From JACOND01 sp965202795 (GTDB lineage: Bacteria; Bdellovibrionota; Bdellovibrionia; Bdellovibrionales; UBA1609): 64,000 bases of DNA. Made by a program: the position numbers and the translations under genes. The first letter of the stretch is position 1. Each line of letters opens with the position of its first letter. The stretch spans positions 1,364,001 to 1,428,000 of the forward strand of contig OZ241848.1 in NCBI GenBank assembly GCA_965202795.1, written 5' to 3'. The notes under the pieces were generated by a model. That model was not told where the DNA came from. It saw only the letters and a program-made list of their open reading frames with translations, and searched no databases. This document shows positions 49,560-59,012 of the stretch, one piece after another.

Positions 49560-51647
49560 GGCTGGATTTTTCGGCGCGGGCGCGGATCTGAGCGGATCGC
49601 AAAAGATGGGGCGCTTCAAGCAGCCGGGACAGGTCAGCGGCCACAGAGGCGGCCTCCTGCACTTCAGGGCGCGCCAAATACCTCTCTTTGATTTTTTCAG
49701 GGTTATACCTGGCCGCCTCCGCCTCCTCCTCTTCTTTTTTGTCCGCCGCGGCGCCGGGATCCTTTTCATCAAGGATCTCCGCAATGGCAATGGATTTTTG
49801 CTTTAAGGCTCTTTCTTTGATTTTTTTCAGGCGCTGGATGATTTTTTTAAATTTTTCGCTTTTTGCCACTCTTTTTTTTGAGGCGGCCTCAAGGCTTTTT
49901 ATGATATCCCTGTTTATAGGCGTCCAGCCGTCTGCCGGATTGTCCGGGAAAACCTCTTCCTCCGGCGAGCGAAAATCAGCGATTTTCTCAGACGGCAGGG
50001 CGTAGTCCAGGTTTTTTTCGCCCAAGTCGTCTAAAGCGTAAATGCTTGGGAAGACAATGTCAGAGGATATCCCCTTTTTTTGCGTGGACTGCCCGCTGGG
50101 GATAAAGTAAAGCCCGACAGTTGTTTTCAGCGCGCCCAGCCCCCCAAGCTGCTCAACAGACTGAACGCTCCCTTTTCCAAAAGTGTGGTCAGCGCCGACT
50201 ATGACCGCCCTTTTGTAGTTTTGCAGAGTCCCTGAGACAATCTCCGACGCGCTGGCGCTCAGGCGGTCAACCAAAACCACCAAAGGCCCCTTATAAACAA
50301 GGCTTTTGTCTTTGTCCGCAAACAAGATTGGCTCTCTGGCCCTCTCTGACTGCTTGACCACATTGCCTCTGGCAAAAAACAGGCCGCTCAAAAAAACAGC
50401 CTCCTCCAAAGATCCGCCCCTGTTGTTGGAAAGATCCAAAACCACCGCGCGGGCCTGGTTTTTTTTGGCCTCCCGGAGAAGCCTTTTCACATCCCTGCTG
50501 ATGGATTTTCCATAGCTCCCGGAGCCGTAAAAAGATGGCGCGTCAATCACAGCCACTTTGCGGGGCTTCTCTATATAATAAATGGAGGCCGCCTCGCTCT
50601 GCAGCCTCACTTTGTCCCGGATCAGCCGGACAGTAAAAACCCTTCTCTTTTTGCCGGCGCCCTCTCTGAGGATCTTCAAATAAACAGGGGTTCCCTTTCT
50701 TCCTCTGATAATGGAAACCACATCCTCTATGCTTTCGCCAAAAATATTCACAAAGCTGTTTTTTTTCTGGCCGACAGCCAGAATTTTGTCTTTTCTTTTG
50801 ATCTGGCCAGACTTAAAGGCCGGCCCCCCCGGCACAAGATTCTCCACCACAGTGTAGCCAAAACTCGGGGTGAGGGTCGCGCCAATCCCCTCAAGGGAGA
50901 GCCTCATGGACATTTGAAACTCCTCAACCGCGTCGCTGTCCATATAGCTGGAATGCGAATCCAAAGACTGGGCAAAGGCGTTCAAATAGCGGGACAGCCA
51001 TTTTGAGGGCTTGCAGGCCTGGAAATTTGGGCTTTTGCTGTCTTTCCGGCATTTTCTTTTTTCCCTTGAATTGAGATGAGGCTTCCAGGAGCGCGCGTTT
51101 TTCTTAAAATCCTCAAAAAAGTAAGAGACCTTTTTCAGAGTCTTGGCCATGCTCTCTTCAGTGATAAAAATGTTGGCCGCCTGATACTGAATGCGGTTTG
51201 TCAGCGCCTCCCTGGCCTCTTTGACAGTTTTTGGGTAAGCCTTCGCGCCATCGTCTAAAACATAAGCCGCCTTTCTGTCAAACTGAAAATTGTCTTTCAG
51301 ATACTCTTTTGCAAAATTCATCTGGCTGCTGACTCTTTTGATATAGACATCGTAGATATAGTTCAGGCCCGAGCAGTTTTGCCGCCTGAGCTGCGCAAAC
51401 AGCCGCCTGTTTTTTCTTTTGATTTTTCTGATATCGGATTCCAGAAAAAAGACTTTGTCCCTGTCAAGGAATTTGAGAAACTGCTCCAAACCCTTTTCTG
51501 CATGTCAGCCGCCGAGCGGCGGCGCAAAATATGGCTCCGGAGAAACTCCTGCTGAATGCGGTGCAGGTAGCTGCAGGAGAGCCTGGCCTGTCCCTCAGCG
51601 GGCAGCAGAAAAAAGACAGCAAAAACAAGAGAAAAAACTTTTGGCAT
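49525..51647 (-). pseudogene. Carboxy-terminal processing protease Prc/CtpA (S41) with N-terminal frameshift
   Basis: The main frame (from TTG 51489) covers an S41 periplasmic protease: a helical N-terminal region (DRDKVFFLESDIRKIKRK), a PDZ domain (SLEGIGATLTPSFGYTVVEN, VPGGPAFKSGQIKRKDKILA) and the catalytic domain with Ser in RLSASASEIVSG and Lys in HTFGKGSVQS. It ends with a charged tail. The signal peptide (MPKVFSLVFAVFFLLPAEGQ) lies upstream in another frame starting at 51647; that frame runs as DMQKRV and then must shift to LEQFLKF. One missing T in GTTTG near 51493 explains this. It could be a real inactivation or a sequence error; without the shift the protease has no export signal. 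Confidence 0.75.
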
Positions 51648-51769
51648 TTTTATTATTTCCGGGCAAAAAGCGGCCATTCCCCAGGCGCGGCGGGGGCCGG
51701 GCGCCCCTGCGCAGGCGGGGCCGTTAAAAACAGCTTAACCCGCTGCCGGCGGAAAAATCAACAGCAAAG

Positions 51770-54211
51770 TCAGTTTTTCTTTCCTCCGGTTTTTTTTCGC
51801 GCTGTCCGGGAAGGGGGCGGCGCCTTTTTTCCTCCAGCTTTTTTTGCGGCGGGCTTTTTTTTTGCGGCGGATTTCCCCGCCGGCCATTTTCCCCTCCGTT
51901 TTTTTTTCTCTTTGGCCAGAATCTCCAAAGCCTCTTTCAGCCCGATAGAAAAAAAACTCTCATCTTTTGGGACAGATCGGAAGTCCCCCTCATGGACCAC
52001 ATAAGGCCCAAACCTGCCAATGCTTTTTTTGATCGCGCTCCCGGTTTTGGGGTGCTGTCCCAGGGTTTTTGGCAGCTCCAAAAGCTTGAGGGCTGTGTCC
52101 AGGTCCAGGCTTTCAGGGGGGATAAACTTCGGAACGGAAGACTTTTTGCCGTCCCCCTCTCTTTCCAGATAATGGCCGAATCGCCCGATTTTGAGAAAAA
52201 TTTTGTGTTTTGCCGCAGGATCAAGGCCAATTAATCTGTCAGGCGCTTTTTTGGCATGCAGCAGGGCCTCAAGCTGGCTCTGATTGGAATCAGACAGAAA
52301 AAAATCCTCCGGCAGCGTGGCTTTCAGCTCCTTATCGCCCTTGAGCATTGTGATATAGGCGCCAAAACGGCCCACATGAAACAAAATATCCTTAAACGGC
52401 TCAAAGCTGAGCGTTCGGGTTTTTTTTCCGTCAATGCTTTTTTCCTTAAGGTCTGTTTCGCTTTTCAGGCCGTTTTTGCCTTTGTAGATCCGGCTCAGAT
52501 ACTGCTCAGTGTTTTTTTTTCCAAAGGCGATTTCATCCAGCGCCCGCTCCATCCTGGAGGTGAAATTGAGATCCACATAGTCGGGCAGGTGCTCGCTCAA
52601 AAGCTTGGACACGGCCATGGCGGTGACAGTGGGGGTCAGGGCTTTTTTGTCTTTTTTTCGCGCATAGCCCCGGTTTTGGATGGCGGTGATGATGGGGGCG
52701 TAGGTGGAGGGGCGGCCAATGCCCTCGCGCTCCAGGGTTTGGATGAGAGAGGCCTCGGTATACCTGGCCGGGGGCTGGGTCTTTTTTGCCAGGGCCTCAA
52801 GCTTCAGGCAGTTCAGATTTTCCCCCCTCTTAAGCGGCGGGAGCGGCTGGCCTCCGGCCTCCAGCCCCTTATAGGCTCTGTAAAATCCGGGCGAAACAAT
52901 GGCTGTCCCGGAGGCTGAAAAAACAGCCTCTCCGGCGGATATGGCAAGGCTCATCTGCTCCTGCTCGCAGTTTTTCATCTGGCAGGCGAGAGTTCTCTGC
53001 CAGATCAGCTGATAGAGCTTCAGCTCCGCGCCGGCAAGCCCCGCGGCCTCCGGCGGCTTGAGGCTTTGGCCGGCGGGGCGGATGGCCTCGTGCGCCTCCT
53101 GCGCGCCCTTGCTTGTGGTTTTGTAGACTCGCGGCGCGGCGGGCAGCTCCCCCTTTCCGAAAATGCGGGAAACAGCCTGCCGTATCCCTTTGAGAGCCTC
53201 CGCGGAAAGGCTTGTGGAGTCGGTTCTCATATAAGTGATCAAGCCCTTTTCATAAAGCTTTTGGGCGGCGGCCATCGTCTGCCGCGAGGAAAAATTCAGC
53301 CGCCTGTTGGCCGCCTGCTGAAGGGTTGAGGTGGTAAAAGGGGGGGGCGGCTTGCGGGAGATGGATTTTTTTTCAAGGCTTTGGACTGTCCAGGGCCCGC
53401 CTTTCAGCTCTTTGATCAGGCTTTGGGCCTGCTTTTCTTTGAGATGAAGCAGCTTTTTGTCTTTCAGCCGGCCCTGCCGGTCAAAGTCTTTCCCCTCAGC
53501 GATTTTTTGGGACTTGTATGATTTTAAATAGGCCGGGAAGCCGCCCTGCTTTTTGCCGCCGGGCGGAGCCGGGGAAAACTCCCCCTCCAGGCGCCAGTAA
53601 GGCGCTTGCGCAAAGCTCATCCTCTCCATTTCCCTTTCGCAGATCAGCTTGACAGCGGTTGACTGGACTCGTCCGGCGGACAGCCCGTAGGTGATTTTTT
53701 TCCAGAGAAGGGGGGAGATGGTGTAGCCGACCAGGCGGTCCAGGATCCGGCGGGCCTCCTGAGCGCGGACCAGGCGCTCATTGACCTGGCGAAAGTTTTT
53801 CAGCGCCTCCGTGATGGCCTGCTTTGTGATCTCATGGAAGACAATCCGCTTGACGGGGATTTTTGGCTTCAGGATTTGAGTCAAATGCCAGCTGATGCTT
53901 TCGCCCTCGCGGTCTTCATCAGTCGCCAAAATCAGCTCGCCGGCCTCTTTCAGCTTTTTCTTTAAATGAGCCGCCACTTTGGCTTTGTCTTTGGGGATCA
54001 AATAGATCGGCTCAAAGCGGCTCTCCACATTGACGCCAAGGCGGGCCCAAGGCTCTTTTTTGTATTTTGCGGGGATGTCTTTGGCGGACTCCGGCAAATC
54101 CCTGATATGCCCCATGCAGGATTCAACCATATAGCTGGAGTCCAAAAACCGGCGGATGGTTTTGGCCTTTGTGGGGGATTCCACAATCACAAGCTTTTTT
54201 CGCTCCGCCAT
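51770..54211 (-). CDS. topA: DNA topoisomerase I
   Basis: Relaxes negative supercoils by single-strand cleavage. The 813-residue protein has the Toprim domain at the start (VIVESPTKAKTIRRFL, acidic triad in ATDEDREGESISWHL), the central domain with the active tyrosine in LITYMRTDSTSLS, and GRPSTYAPIITAIQNRGY. The C-terminal part has repeated topoisomerase-C domains without Cys4 zinc ribbons (FHVGRFGAYITMLKGD, KIGRFGHYLERE, SIGRFGPYVVHEG). The tail is Lys/Ala-rich and probably binds DNA. It begins 150 bp from the divergent hydrolase gene. Confidence 0.95.
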   Translation of the reverse strand: MAERKKLVIVESPTKAKTIRRFLDSSYMVESCMGHIRDLPESAKDIPAKYKKEPWARLGVNVESRFEPIYLIPKDKAKVAAHLKKKLKEAGELILATDEDREGESISWHLTQILKPKIPVKRIVFHEITKQAITEALKNFRQVNERLVRAQEARRILDRLVGYTISPLLWKKITYGLSAGRVQSTAVKLICEREMERMSFAQAPYWRLEGEFSPAPPGGKKQGGFPAYLKSYKSQKIAEGKDFDRQGRLKDKKLLHLKEKQAQSLIKELKGGPWTVQSLEKKSISRKPPPPFTTSTLQQAANRRLNFSSRQTMAAAQKLYEKGLITYMRTDSTSLSAEALKGIRQAVSRIFGKGELPAAPRVYKTTSKGAQEAHEAIRPAGQSLKPPEAAGLAGAELKLYQLIWQRTLACQMKNCEQEQMSLAISAGEAVFSASGTAIVSPGFYRAYKGLEAGGQPLPPLKRGENLNCLKLEALAKKTQPPARYTEASLIQTLEREGIGRPSTYAPIITAIQNRGYARKKDKKALTPTVTAMAVSKLLSEHLPDYVDLNFTSRMERALDEIAFGKKNTEQYLSRIYKGKNGLKSETDLKEKSIDGKKTRTLSFEPFKDILFHVGRFGAYITMLKGDKELKATLPEDFFLSDSNQSQLEALLHAKKAPDRLIGLDPAAKHKIFLKIGRFGHYLEREGDGKKSSVPKFIPPESLDLDTALKLLELPKTLGQHPKTGSAIKKSIGRFGPYVVHEGDFRSVPKDESFFSIGLKEALEILAKEKKKRRGKWPAGKSAAKKKPAAKKAGGKKAPPPSRTARKKTGGKKN

Positions 54212-54268
54212 TTTTGCCTTTTGCCTCTTTTTGAGCTTTTGCCGGCCCTCAAAACAGCCCCGCCGGGC

Positions 54269-54297
54269 TTGACCCGCGGCATATAAATTTTTATTTT
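54269..54297 (+). promoter_or_regulatory. Promoter of the hydrolase gene
   Basis: TTGACC at 54269-54274, a 17-bp spacer and TATTTT at 54292-54297, in the AT-rich gap between divergent topA and the hydrolase gene. Confidence 0.4.
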
Positions 54298-54324
54298 ATG
54301 GACTTCCCCCGGCGATTCAAGGGC

Positions 54325-54350
54325 TTTGGCCTTTAGGCCGGGTTTTTTTT
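54325..54350 (+). terminator. Weak terminator-like hairpin in the hydrolase leader
   Basis: TTTGGCC-TTTA-GGCCGGG followed by eight T. The stem is four GC pairs plus three wobble pairs. Its position between promoter and start codon would suit attenuation, but the stem is weak. Confidence 0.3.
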
Positions 54351-54362
54351 AACAGGCTCATC

Positions 54363-55487
54363 ATGAGATTCCTTTTGTTTTTTGCCGCCGGGGCTGTCTG
54401 GCTTTTTGGGCCGGAGGGCCTTGAGCCGCCCGCCGCCCTGGCCCTGAGGGAGTCAGACCTTTCCAAAGCGTATAAGCTTCTGGAAAGCGGCAATGGCCAT
54501 TACCGGATCGGGAGCTTTCAGGGCCTGGGCGGGATAAAGCTCCAGAGCCTCAAGTTTGGAAGCGGAAGGGGGCGCAAAGGCTCCCTGATTTTTGTCAGCG
54601 GATGGGGCGAGAGCCTGCTCAAATACATAGAGCTGTTTTATGATCTGAGCCTTATGGGCTGGTCCCCCATTTACACCTATGACCACAGAGGGCAGGGCTT
54701 TTCCGGCCGCATTCTGCCTGGCTCAGAAATGGAGCCTGAAACCGGGCATGTTGAGGATTACAGCCGCTACAAAGGGGATCTGGAGGCTTTTGTCCGCCTT
54801 GTCTCCTCTGACCCGGATTTCCAGAGCGAAAAGGCTTTTTTGATCGCCCACTCCATGGGCGGGATCATTGCGGCGGATTATCTGCAAAGCCATTCCGGTC
54901 AGGGGGTTTTTCAGGCGGCGGCGCTGTCCTCGCCCATGTTTTGGATTCTCTCTCATCAGCCGCCTCTTGTGGAGAGCGCCCTTCTTGGAATGATAAAGCT
55001 TTACTGCCTGCTTGGCGGATGCCTGAAGCCGGTTTTTGATGCCGATCCGGGAAGAAGCCGAAAGGATCAAAGAACCGGAAGCCATGCCAGATACAGCTTT
55101 AGCGAAAGGGCTGAGCGGAAGCTCCCGCAGGCCCGGCTGTCCCGCCCCTCTTTTCACTGGGTTTTGGAAAGCTTTAAGGCCGGCCGCCGGGTTCTCAAAC
55201 AGCAGGAGGCTGAGCCTGTCCGCCTGCCCATGCTGATCCTTCAGGCGGAAAGCGAATACCTGGTCTCAAACCCCCATCAAAGCCAATTCTGCCAAAAAAT
55301 TCCCGAATGCTGCCACATAGAAAAAATCCCCGGCCGGCATGAGCATTTTATGGAGAGAGACAAATACCGGGATCAGGCCATCCAAAAAACCCTGAAGTTT
55401 TTTTCTGAAAGCGGGGCGCGCCGCCGCCGCTGTTTCGCCGCGGAGCGGGGAGAGGCGCCTCCTCAAAAAAAGCCTATGGAGAGGTGA
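54363..55487 (+). CDS. Alpha/beta hydrolase, lysophospholipase (PldB-like)
   Basis: A 374-residue hydrolase with an N-terminal hydrophobic segment (LLFFAAGAVWLFG) that may be a signal or anchor. Family motifs are FVSGWGESLLKYIELFYDL, YTYDHRGQGFSGR, the nucleophile elbow AHSMGG with Ser164, and the catalytic His in GRHEHFMERD. Members hydrolyse lysophospholipids or monoacylglycerols. The distal 25 nt overlap the convergent Omp85 gene. The C-terminal tail is Arg/Pro-rich and not conserved. Confidence 0.85.
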   Translation: MRFLLFFAAGAVWLFGPEGLEPPAALALRESDLSKAYKLLESGNGHYRIGSFQGLGGIKLQSLKFGSGRGRKGSLIFVSGWGESLLKYIELFYDLSLMGWSPIYTYDHRGQGFSGRILPGSEMEPETGHVEDYSRYKGDLEAFVRLVSSDPDFQSEKAFLIAHSMGGIIAADYLQSHSGQGVFQAAALSSPMFWILSHQPPLVESALLGMIKLYCLLGGCLKPVFDADPGRSRKDQRTGSHARYSFSERAERKLPQARLSRPSFHWVLESFKAGRRVLKQQEAEPVRLPMLILQAESEYLVSNPHQSQFCQKIPECCHIEKIPGRHEHFMERDKYRDQAIQKTLKFFSESGARRRRCFAAERGEAPPQKKPMER

Positions 55488-57844
55488 AATCTATAGCTCC
55501 TGCCTTTTTTTGGCGGCAGCTTATAGCCAATGTCCAGCCCGACGGGCATAAAAAAGGCGCTGTATCGGAATCCAGCCCCCAATGAATGTCCAAACTCTGT
55601 CAGGCGCCGGGACCGGCTGACAAGGCCCGCCGCCCCCGCGTCATAAAAAACCAGCCCTTTAAGGCTTTTCATCAGAGGGAAGCGAAGCTCCAGCTTTGCC
55701 AGGCCGTATTGAGCGGCTGAGGCTTTCTCCCCGGAAGCCAGATGCAGAGGCTCGTTGGCCTTGGCGATGGGGACAGCCTCCCGGCTGGGGATTCTCTCCC
55801 CCTCAATGTTTCCGTCATAGCCTCTGAGCGAGCTTTGCCCGCCTAAAATAAACGCGCGGCTGACAGGCAGAAACGCGCCGGCTGAAATCCAGCCCCCCTT
55901 CAGCATAAGCGCCAGGACAAGCCGCTCCCGCAGCAAAAAATACATGTGGCTTTGAAAATGAGCTTTCCAAAAGGAAATGTCTCTGGAGCTTCCGAGGCGG
56001 GGAGAGGCCGCCTCTCCGGTAAAGGCGAGCAGCGAGCCTTCCGCGGGGTCAAAAATATTGCCGCGGCTGTCCCGCTTTAAAGTGAAGCTTGAGCTTCCGA
56101 TTCTCTGGCTGTTTTCGGGGCAGGCGCTTTTTGAGCAGTTTTCGCGGCGCGCCTCCAGGCTCCAGAGGCTCAGCTGAAGGCTTGTTTTTTTGCTGATTTT
56201 TTTTTCTATGAAAAAGCCGATTTGATCCTTATGCAGAAAGTTGATATTTTCGCTTGAGTATGTGAACACGCTTTTTGCCCGGGAAAGGCTCACATTCCCC
56301 TGCCAGCCGGCGCCGGGCGAAAAAACCTCTTTGTATCTTCCCGAAACCTCATACTCAAAAAAAGGCTTTTTCTCTTTTAAGTTAATCTGCCAGCTGGTTT
56401 TTCCAAACACAGAGCGCCCATAGCCAAAAAGATTCCTGTAGCCGAACTCGCCGTAAGTTCTGGCCGTGAGGCCCCTTTCCGTGTTCAGCCCGGCGCCCCA
56501 TCTGATGGAGCGCGGCTTTTTTTCCTTGACAGACACAATGGCCCGGGATCGGCTAAACCGCTCCGCGCCCTTTTCCAGCTCTTCATAGTCAATGGCGATC
56601 CCCGAAAAAAGCCCCCATTCGCTGAGATCTTTGATTGACTGGCTGATTTTTTCCGGAGTGAGAAGCCCGCCCTCCTTAAAATCCAAAAGCCTCCTGAGCG
56701 CGGGCTCTCTGGCTTTTTTCAGGCCCTCAAAGGCAATTTCCGAAACCAGAATCTGAGGCCCCTCGTCAATGTCTATTGTTAAATTGGCGTATTGCCCCCC
56801 CTGCTCGTAACTCAGCATGCGGCTTTTGCCCATGAGCTTCATTTTTAAATAGCCATGGCTTTTATAAAGCTCCTTGATTTTTTTTAAATCCCCCTCCAGG
56901 GCCTTCAGGCGGAGCGGGGCCTGGATTTTGGACTCCATGCGGGACAAAATCAGCCGGGCGGGGAAGGCCTGTATATTGCTCAGCCTGATGTCTCTGATGA
57001 TTGTCAGGGGCCCTTCCCTCAAGGTGACTTTGATAAAAACCCGGCGCCCCTCAATCCTCGCGCGGTCGGGGTAAATTTTGCTTTGCAGGTAGCCCTGGCC
57101 CCTTAAAAAATCAATCAGGCTTTTATAGCCGGCCTCCAGATCTTTTTTTCTGTAAAAGCCTTTTTTTATCAGGGGCGAGCTGTTGTTTCTGATAAAATTG
57201 GCGTATTCAGAGGATGGCTTTGAAAAAACCCCGGAGACCTTCAGCTCCGCTATCCGCAGGCGGGGGCCTTCGCTGACAAGCAGATAGACCCACTCTTTCC
57301 AGCCCTTTTTTTTGATTTTCCGCCGGATCTTTGTCTGGGGAAAGCCCTCTTTTTGATAAGCCGCTTTTATGGCCCCTTCAATGACTCTGTAAAGGCCCCT
57401 TCCGAGCTTGAGCTGATTGCCCCTGATGATTTTGCGGATGTCCCGCCCGCTGAAAAACTGGTTCCCCCTGATGACAAATATGGTTTGGATGGGGTTTTTT
57501 ATTTCATATCCAGAATCTGAAGCCTCAACAGAGGCTTTAAAGTAATTGTTTTCGGCGAGAAAGTCCTGAATGTCTTTTTTTGATATCTCTTTCAGGCCGG
57601 AGAGGCGCCTTTTGATTTTTCGGGAAAGGGGCTTGTTGTCGGAGATGATTTTTTCCAGGGTTTGCGCCGGCTTTTTGGCTGGCCCCTTCAGATCTGCGGG
57701 GCTTTCTGCTTGAGGCGGGAGGCGTTTCAGAAGCGCCGGGGGGGCTTTGCCGCTTTGAGCGCTGTCTGCCGCGCTGGCCGCGCCGGCTGGCGCCGCCGGC
57801 GCCGCAAGAGCAAGCATCAAAGGCAGTTTCAGAGCGGGGGGCAT
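55463..57844 (-). CDS. Omp85-family outer-membrane assembly protein (BamA/TamA type)
   Basis: A 793-residue protein with a signal peptide (LPLMLALAAPAAPAGAASAA), a Pro/Lys-rich linker, then several POTRA domains from about residue 85 (IQTIFVIRGNQFFSGRDIRK; RDIRLSNIQAFPARLILSRM; VSEIAFEGLKKAREPALRRL). A 16-strand barrel follows with the loop-6 motif SLRGYDGN and a terminal strand ending in Phe (RFHLSIGFF). The domain order supports insertion of beta-barrel proteins, but BamA and TamA cannot be told apart here; the absence of lpxD/skp neighbours leaves it open. It lies 14 nt after tRNA-Asn on the same strand. Confidence 0.85.
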   Translation of the reverse strand: MPPALKLPLMLALAAPAAPAGAASAADSAQSGKAPPALLKRLPPQAESPADLKGPAKKPAQTLEKIISDNKPLSRKIKRRLSGLKEISKKDIQDFLAENNYFKASVEASDSGYEIKNPIQTIFVIRGNQFFSGRDIRKIIRGNQLKLGRGLYRVIEGAIKAAYQKEGFPQTKIRRKIKKKGWKEWVYLLVSEGPRLRIAELKVSGVFSKPSSEYANFIRNNSSPLIKKGFYRKKDLEAGYKSLIDFLRGQGYLQSKIYPDRARIEGRRVFIKVTLREGPLTIIRDIRLSNIQAFPARLILSRMESKIQAPLRLKALEGDLKKIKELYKSHGYLKMKLMGKSRMLSYEQGGQYANLTIDIDEGPQILVSEIAFEGLKKAREPALRRLLDFKEGGLLTPEKISQSIKDLSEWGLFSGIAIDYEELEKGAERFSRSRAIVSVKEKKPRSIRWGAGLNTERGLTARTYGEFGYRNLFGYGRSVFGKTSWQINLKEKKPFFEYEVSGRYKEVFSPGAGWQGNVSLSRAKSVFTYSSENINFLHKDQIGFFIEKKISKKTSLQLSLWSLEARRENCSKSACPENSQRIGSSSFTLKRDSRGNIFDPAEGSLLAFTGEAASPRLGSSRDISFWKAHFQSHMYFLLRERLVLALMLKGGWISAGAFLPVSRAFILGGQSSLRGYDGNIEGERIPSREAVPIAKANEPLHLASGEKASAAQYGLAKLELRFPLMKSLKGLVFYDAGAAGLVSRSRRLTEFGHSLGAGFRYSAFFMPVGLDIGYKLPPKKGRSYRFHLSIGFF

Positions 57845-57858
57845 GCTTTGCGGAGTGA

Positions 57859-57934
57859 TGGCTCAGACGGCGGGGATCGAACCCGCGACCCAGCGGTTAA
57901 CAGCCGCTTGCTCTGCCAGCTGAGCTACGTCTGA
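57859..57934 (-). tRNA. tRNA-Asn (GTT)
   Basis: A 76-nt cloverleaf including an encoded CCA: acceptor stem TCAGACG/CGTCTGA, D arm GCTCAGCTGGCAGAGC, anticodon arm AGCGG-CTGTTAA-CCGCT with anticodon GTT, and T arm GCGGG-TTCGATC-CCCGC. The next gene on this strand is the Omp85 gene, 14 nt away. Confidence 0.95.
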
Positions 57935-57981
57935 TGATGCTTTGATTGTATCGCAGATTTTCGGCTGTTTCAAGCTCTGCT

Positions 57982-58374
57982 TTATGGAGGTTTCTCCAAT
58001 GCTTTGGCTGGCGGGGGGGGCTGCTCTTCCCCCGCCCGGCCCGCGGGGGCTGATTCGCCGGGTTTTTGGCGGACTGGGCGAACAACAAGAGCTTTGGCTT
58101 TTCTTGAGGCTCCGCTTTCAGCCGCAAAAGGCGGCTTTATGATGGCGCCGCCGCTTTTCAGCTTGGATCTGGACCATAAGACCATAATAAAGGCAATAAC
58201 CAGAACATGGATGCGGATGATCAAAAAAACCAGCTCTTTTGAGGCCCGCCCCCGGTTATGGCCGCCGCCGCGGGCGGGCTGCGGGCCTCTAAAAGGCCTC
58301 TGTCCCCCGGCGGCGGAGAAAATCATTGCGGCCGCCTGTCGCAGGGCATGGCTTTTGCTGTTTTTATGCGCCAT
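57982..58374 (-). CDS. Small single-pass membrane protein with Pro-rich tail
   Basis: A 130-residue protein. A basic N-terminal part leads to one membrane segment at about residues 47-66 (ELVFLIIRIHVLVIAFIMVL), then an Arg/Lys-rich tail with PPPP near the end. It overlaps the preceding gene on the same strand by 52 nt, which supports cotranslation with it. I do not recognise the family. The reading is moderately supported: the hydrophobic segment and overlap look real, but the composition is low-complexity. Confidence 0.5.
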   Translation of the reverse strand: MAHKNSKSHALRQAAAMIFSAAGGQRPFRGPQPARGGGHNRGRASKELVFLIIRIHVLVIAFIMVLWSRSKLKSGGAIIKPPFAAESGASRKAKALVVRPVRQKPGESAPAGRAGEEQPPPPAKALEKPP

Positions 58375-58940
58375 TTTTTTTCTTTTGTCCAGAGCCAGAC
58401 AAGGCAGCTTTTATAGCTCCTTCCATTTGCCTGAAAGCTGGCCTGCAGGGAGGTTTCCGCCCTCTTGTTTGTTGGGACAGCCTGGCGGCTGCTCCCGGAC
58501 CGCTGCGGAGCGGCGGGCTTTTCCAGAGGGCCGGCCCTGTCTGCTTGAATGTCAGAGGGGGGGTTGGGCGGCAAAAGCCTGACAGCCAGGCCTTTTGCCT
58601 CAAAGCGCGGGCCGGCGCCTGATTGAGGGGAGGTTTTGCCCGCCGCGCGGCCCGATTCGCTTTTGAGCCAGCCCATAAGAAAAGACCGCGCCTCGTTTAG
58701 GGATCGCCCCTCATAGACCCGGCCATCAAGCTCCGCCTGGAACTGAATATCAAAATGAAGATGCCTTGCCATTTTTTCGACTCGTTTCAGAATGGCTATG
58801 TCGGAGGGCGGCGCGGGGGCGGAGGCCAGATCAATCAGCTCTTGGCTGGCTTTCATGAGGAGCCTTTTGTCTCCCCGCAAAACAGAGGCCGCAAGCCACA
58901 CAAGCCCCGCGGCCCCGGCAAAAATCACAGCTTTTTTCAT
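58323..58940 (-). CDS. Exported hypothetical protein with a repeat-derived insert
   Basis: The 205-residue protein begins with a signal or anchor (MKKAVIFAGAAGLVWLAASV). The next part (RHLHFDIQFQAELDGRVYEG then SLNEARSFLMGWLKSE) and the C-terminal SFQANGRSYKSCLVWLWTKE look like two halves of one domain. Between them lies a Pro/Arg-rich stretch (GPLEKPAAPQRSGSSRQAVP) encoded by an interspersed palindromic repeat. I do not recognise the family. It is the first gene of a minus-strand run leading to tRNA-Asn and the Omp85 gene. A 4 x 70 bp array lies just upstream. Confidence 0.55.
   Translation of the reverse strand: MKKAVIFAGAAGLVWLAASVLRGDKRLLMKASQELIDLASAPAPPSDIAILKRVEKMARHLHFDIQFQAELDGRVYEGRSLNEARSFLMGWLKSESGRAAGKTSPQSGAGPRFEAKGLAVRLLPPNPPSDIQADRAGPLEKPAAPQRSGSSRQAVPTNKRAETSLQASFQANGRSYKSCLVWLWTKEKKWRIKTAKAMPCDRRPQ
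58458..58535 (+). repeat. Interspersed palindromic repeat inside an exported-protein gene
   Basis: CTTGTTTGTTGGGACAGCCT, then GGCGGCTGCTCCCGG and a tail GCTGCGGAGCGGCGGGCTTTTCC. It is a full core-plus-tail copy, in frame within the 58323-58940 gene. Confidence 0.75.
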
Positions 58941-59012
58941 TTTTATCAGCTTTATCAGCCTCTAAGCCGCCCCAGCAGCAAACTTCCGCATGGCCATCCC
59001 TCTGGCCATGCC

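Noticed and set aside
52256..52918. 220-codon plus-strand ORF opposite topA
   Set aside because: Antisense to the conserved centre of topoisomerase I.
58004..58582. 192-codon plus-strand ORF near the tRNA
   Set aside because: Antisense to two overlapping minus-strand genes with a signal peptide and a membrane segment; it contains the interspersed repeat but no domain.
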